NCBI RefSeq assembly: GCF_000403455.2
Contig: NZ_KE159718.1
Coordinates: 30,856-94,855, forward strand
Length of the DNA stretch: 64,000 nucleotides
Direction: 5' to 3'
DNA from: Dorea sp. 5-2
GTDB lineage: Bacteria > Bacillota > Clostridia > Lachnospirales > Lachnospiraceae
Shown here: positions 61,550-64,000 of the stretch, piece after piece
Layout of the letters: every line of letters starts with the position of its first letter
Numbering within the stretch: position 1 is the first letter of the stretch
Translations under genes and position numbers: made by a program
The notes under the pieces: model-generated
What the model was told of the DNA's origin: nothing
The model's input: the letters and a program-made list of their open reading frames with translations, nothing else
Databases searched by the model: none

Positions 61550-62910
61550 CGCAATGATTCCTCCCTCCTGCGGTCTGTTTTAACTGGCTGTTTCTGCCGA
61601 TTTGGACGATGGTTTTCCATCGTGTCGTGGATTTGGTCTAAGCAGTTGTCGATATGGGCGGAGCGTTTTTCAATCCCATCTGCATATTTCAGCCGCTTTC
61701 TAAGTTCCGTTATCTGTTCTGTCACATTCTGTTTTTCGGCTCGGAGTGTTTCTTTTTCGGCTGGTGTGGCACGGCGTACCTTATTCCGCAAATGCTGGCG
61801 GTAGTCGATAAGTTTATTCATTTCGGTCTGGTTTTTTTCCCTGTCGGCGTTTAAGTCGGAGAGAGTAGAGATGTTATGCTTTGACATATACCTTACCTGT
61901 GCGGTAATCTCGTCCAGTTTCCGAAGTTCCTCTTTCATCAGCGGGCTTGTCGGCTTGTAGTCCGTGCCTTTGGGAAATATCCCTAACTGATAGCACCAGT
62001 AATAGTACAACGCTAAAATTCCCGTGGTTTTCTGATGTGGTTTCCATGCGTTTTTATACTGCTCTGGCATATGGGGAGAGTAGGAAATCCTTGCTTTGTA
62101 GTTCCCAAGTTTGTACGCTCCCCTCAAACATGACTGTATAAAATCGGGCGTCAGCCGTTCGTCAAGCGTGTCTAACCTTGTGAAATGCTTGTACTGTGGC
62201 AGCTTCATTTTCCAATGGCTGCCCGAAAAATCAATTTCATATCCCTTGTCGGCAAGGTATTTCATCATGTGCTGCAAATCCCTGCTCCCGTTGATTGCCT
62301 CCCTTAAATCCTCACGATAGACATTGTACCGTGTTGGCTTGCCGTTCTTTTCGTCCAGATACAACGGTCTTGATGGGGCTTTCTTCGGATTTTCAATCAC
62401 CGATAAACCGTACTCTCGGCATAAGCGGTCAGACACTTCCCTCAACCTTTTCTGTTCTGATTTTGAATAATTATATTTCTGTCCGTCTATGAAAGAAACG
62501 GAGCTGAAACAGAAATGGTTGTGCAGATGCCCTTTGTCAAGGTGGGTGGCAACGATTATCTGGTATTTGCTGCCCCACATCTCCCTCACTAATTTTAAGC
62601 CGATTTCATGGCATTGTTCGGGCGTTACCTCGTCTGGCTTGAAGCTCTGGTAGCCGTGCCATGCGATATACCCGCCTGTCTTTTGATACTGCTTCTTCGT
62701 TAAAATCATCTGCTGTAAGGCGGTTTCTTTCAGACAGTTGACAGCGGAAACATACTCACCCTCATTTGTTTTTAACGGATTCTTCACATAGGAGAATACG
62801 TCAAAGAAGTCCTGCATTTCCCGATTCGGCACGGTCTTTTCTGGGTTTTCTATATAGTCAATCACGTCTTTTATGCTCCCTTTGACATGCCATAGGCTCG
62901 TTACTGCCAT
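61546..62910 (-). CDS. Relaxase (mobilization nuclease)
   Basis: 454 residues. The metal-binding motif ATHLDKGHLHNHF supplies His123, His128, His130 and His132. The N-terminal AVTSLWHVKGSIKDVIDYIENPEKT is typical of relaxases of Clostridial mobilizable elements. A coiled coil fills the C-terminus (about 350-430). It nicks oriT and leads the strand into a recipient through a helper channel. The start is one base after the MobC stop. Confidence 0.93.
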   Translation of the reverse strand: MAVTSLWHVKGSIKDVIDYIENPEKTVPNREMQDFFDVFSYVKNPLKTNEGEYVSAVNCLKETALQQMILTKKQYQKTGGYIAWHGYQSFKPDEVTPEQCHEIGLKLVREMWGSKYQIIVATHLDKGHLHNHFCFSSVSFIDGQKYNYSKSEQKRLREVSDRLCREYGLSVIENPKKAPSRPLYLDEKNGKPTRYNVYREDLREAINGSRDLQHMMKYLADKGYEIDFSGSHWKMKLPQYKHFTRLDTLDERLTPDFIQSCLRGAYKLGNYKARISYSPHMPEQYKNAWKPHQKTTGILALYYYWCYQLGIFPKGTDYKPTSPLMKEELRKLDEITAQVRYMSKHNISTLSDLNADREKNQTEMNKLIDYRQHLRNKVRRATPAEKETLRAEKQNVTEQITELRKRLKYADGIEKRSAHIDNCLDQIHDTMENHRPNRQKQPVKTDRRREESLR

Positions 62911-62911
62911 A

Positions 62912-63268
62912 TCAGACCGCCCCCTGTTCCGTCAATTCTTCTAAGCTAAACCGTTGTGGGAGAGTTGATTTTTGTTGCAATTCTAAGATAAAATCCTCAA
63001 TCTCTTTACAGATTTCAGCGGCAGTTGGATAGTAAGGAACACACTTTTTGAAAGCTTCATGCACCTCATAGAGCTTGTTTATCAGCTCCCAAAACTCGGT
63101 TTTAGGCTTGGGCTGCGGGGCGTTTTCCTTGCATAACTGACGCATAAATTCTGCTGCGGACAGACCGCAAGCGGCGGCGCACTGCTTTAATTTTTCATGT
63201 TCTTCCTCATTCAATCGGACTGTAATCGGGACATTTTTCACGTCCTTTTCTGATTTTTCTTTGCTCAT
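62912..63268 (-). CDS. mobC: MobC-like relaxosome protein
   Basis: 118 residues. The ribbon-helix-helix start (VPITVRLNEEEHEKLKQCAAACGLSAAEFMRQL) binds oriT, and the helical rest contacts the relaxase. Encoded directly upstream of the relaxase. Start after GGAGGATAAAGAAA. Confidence 0.9.
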   Translation of the reverse strand: MSKEKSEKDVKNVPITVRLNEEEHEKLKQCAAACGLSAAEFMRQLCKENAPQPKPKTEFWELINKLYEVHEAFKKCVPYYPTAAEICKEIEDFILELQQKSTLPQRFSLEELTEQGAV

Positions 63269-63310
63269 TTTCTTTATCCTCCAGTCTTAAATTTCTTTTT
63301 TCGGGGTAAA

Positions 63311-63417
63311 CAGGGGCTGTCCCCTGGGTGAAGTCCACACGCCTTTAGGCTGTGGATTTGGATTGTGGCTGACACAATCCGATGCTCGCTATCTCTGTGG
63401 ACAACGCCGCAGAGCAT
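63311..63417. other. oriT-like cluster of four hairpins upstream of mobC
   Basis: CAGGGG/CCCCTG (63311-63326), TCCACA-GCC/GGC-TGTGGA (63334-63356), GGATTGTG/CACAATCC (63360-63380) and ATGCTC/GAGCAT (63382-63417) follow one another. Such runs of inverted repeats ahead of mobC are typical of transfer origins. The nick site was not identified. Confidence 0.55.
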
Positions 63418-63851
63418 TTTTCCTGTGCAGCAGCATTCTTAACGTCTGTCTTACCCTCCGAAAAGAAAATCCTATGTCCTTTCCACCTCCGTTCTGGATT
63501 TGATTTTTCTTAATTTTTGGATAAACAAAAAAGCCGCTACACGACATCACGAATGACAGGAGCTTTTTCTCCTGTTTAGTTTCGCAATGCTATGTAACGG
63601 CTTTGGGATTCAAAACCATGCTGCCATACACCAGCCGAAAAAGCAGCATACTTTCGGCAGCGGTCAGCCTTGTCCGTTGGCTGACATTTCATTCTTCCAT
63701 CTATGTGATTATTTTATTTTCAATCTTCCAACTTCCTTATGGGTATTTCAGAATACCATCACTACTCAAAATACCCTTTTGTTTTTATATTTTGAATTTC
63801 CCAGATTTTTTCTATTTTACAGAATAGGAAAAAATTCATTCTCTCGTCAAA
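63418..63851. other. Gene-free stretch with hairpins at the element edge
   Basis: Contains a ACAGGAG/CTCCTGT hairpin near 63556-63575 and an outer GCCG/CGGC pair around it (63531 and 63597). No supported gene. It may include the right end of the mobilizable element. Confidence 0.4.
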
Positions 63852-64000
63852 CTACAACAATGCAATAGCCTCATCTAGACTGTTTGTTATGCAATCAGAA
63901 TGATATAATGTCCAAAAATGTTTATCATTTCCACTTTCGCCTACTATAACAATAACACGAATACCCATTTGTTTCGCATATATCATTTCGCCAACACACC
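63852..64000 (-). CDS. C-terminal end of a nucleoside deoxyribosyltransferase-like protein
   Basis: The last 48 codons of a - strand gene whose start lies beyond the window. GEMIYAKQMGIRVIVIVGES resembles the conserved Glu-bearing helix and following strand of N-deoxyribosyltransferase-like proteins (a pattern also seen in the DUF4406 genes at 49.3-50.0 kb). AT-rich, likely chromosomal or another island. Confidence 0.45.
   Translation of the reverse strand, partial: CVGEMIYAKQMGIRVIVIVGESGNDKHFWTLYHSDCITNSLDEAIALL

Overview
The window looks like accessory DNA from a gut Firmicute of the Lachnospiraceae/Clostridiales type. Three things point there: strong GGAGG ribosome-binding sites, large serine recombinases of the TnpX/TndX kind with TnpW-type small proteins, and a siphovirus prophage of moderate to high GC with low-GC inserts. 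Nearly everything is mobile. There are no rRNA or tRNA genes and no CRISPR array.

Layout. (1) Bases 1-3882, + strand: the end of an ABC exporter (ATPase plus FtsX-type permease) and a double receiver-domain protein with split receiver residues. (2) Bases 4362-about 9030, + strand: the end of an integrative element, with a sigma-region-4-like protein, a roughly 450-base structured-looking noncoding stretch ending in a terminator, a TnpW-like protein and two overlapping large serine recombinases. (3) About 9030-59300, almost all - strand: a siphovirus prophage. Read right to left in coordinates (5' to 3' on the - strand) it has SymE-like/ParA/ParB, a cassette of eight host-like enzymes, small zinc-ribbon and sigma-like regulators, recombination and replication genes (DUF2800, DUF2815, PolA, VapE) beside an iteron array, nuclease and helicase genes, a DNA-modification cluster (PAPS-reductase-like, MT-A70, and a C5 methyltransferase split by an intein), terminase, portal, protease, capsid, connector and tail genes with a G/GT frameshift, tape measure, tail tip, holin, endolysin, and finally two serine recombinases of which the last is cut short at the prophage edge. 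(4) About 59300-63900, - strand: a mobilizable element with a serine recombinase, a TnpW-like protein, a relaxase, MobC and an oriT-like hairpin cluster, followed by the end of a deoxyribosyltransferase-like gene.

How it fits together. The head and tail genes are in the canonical HK97-type order, but four blocks of non-phage genes interrupt them: YdeI/YjdF/HEAT/GNAT at 17.5-20.2 kb, RES plus HEPN at 23.6-25.1 kb, MerR at 31.7-32.6 kb, and CAT/GNAT/metallo-hydrolase at 51.7-56.4 kb. Several of these genes carry their own near-identical -10 promoter segment, so they could be expressed from the quiescent prophage. Many structural genes are preceded by a hairpin plus T-run directly upstream of the ribosome-binding site. 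No CI-like repressor was recognised, and the ParAB/SymE-like operon at one edge raises the possibility of a plasmid-like prophage state.

The most notable items are the intein whose +1 residue is the catalytic Cys of the C5 methyltransferase, the HEPN-RES pair inside the tail operon, the iteron-type replication origin, and the repeated promoter segment shared by the cargo cassettes.
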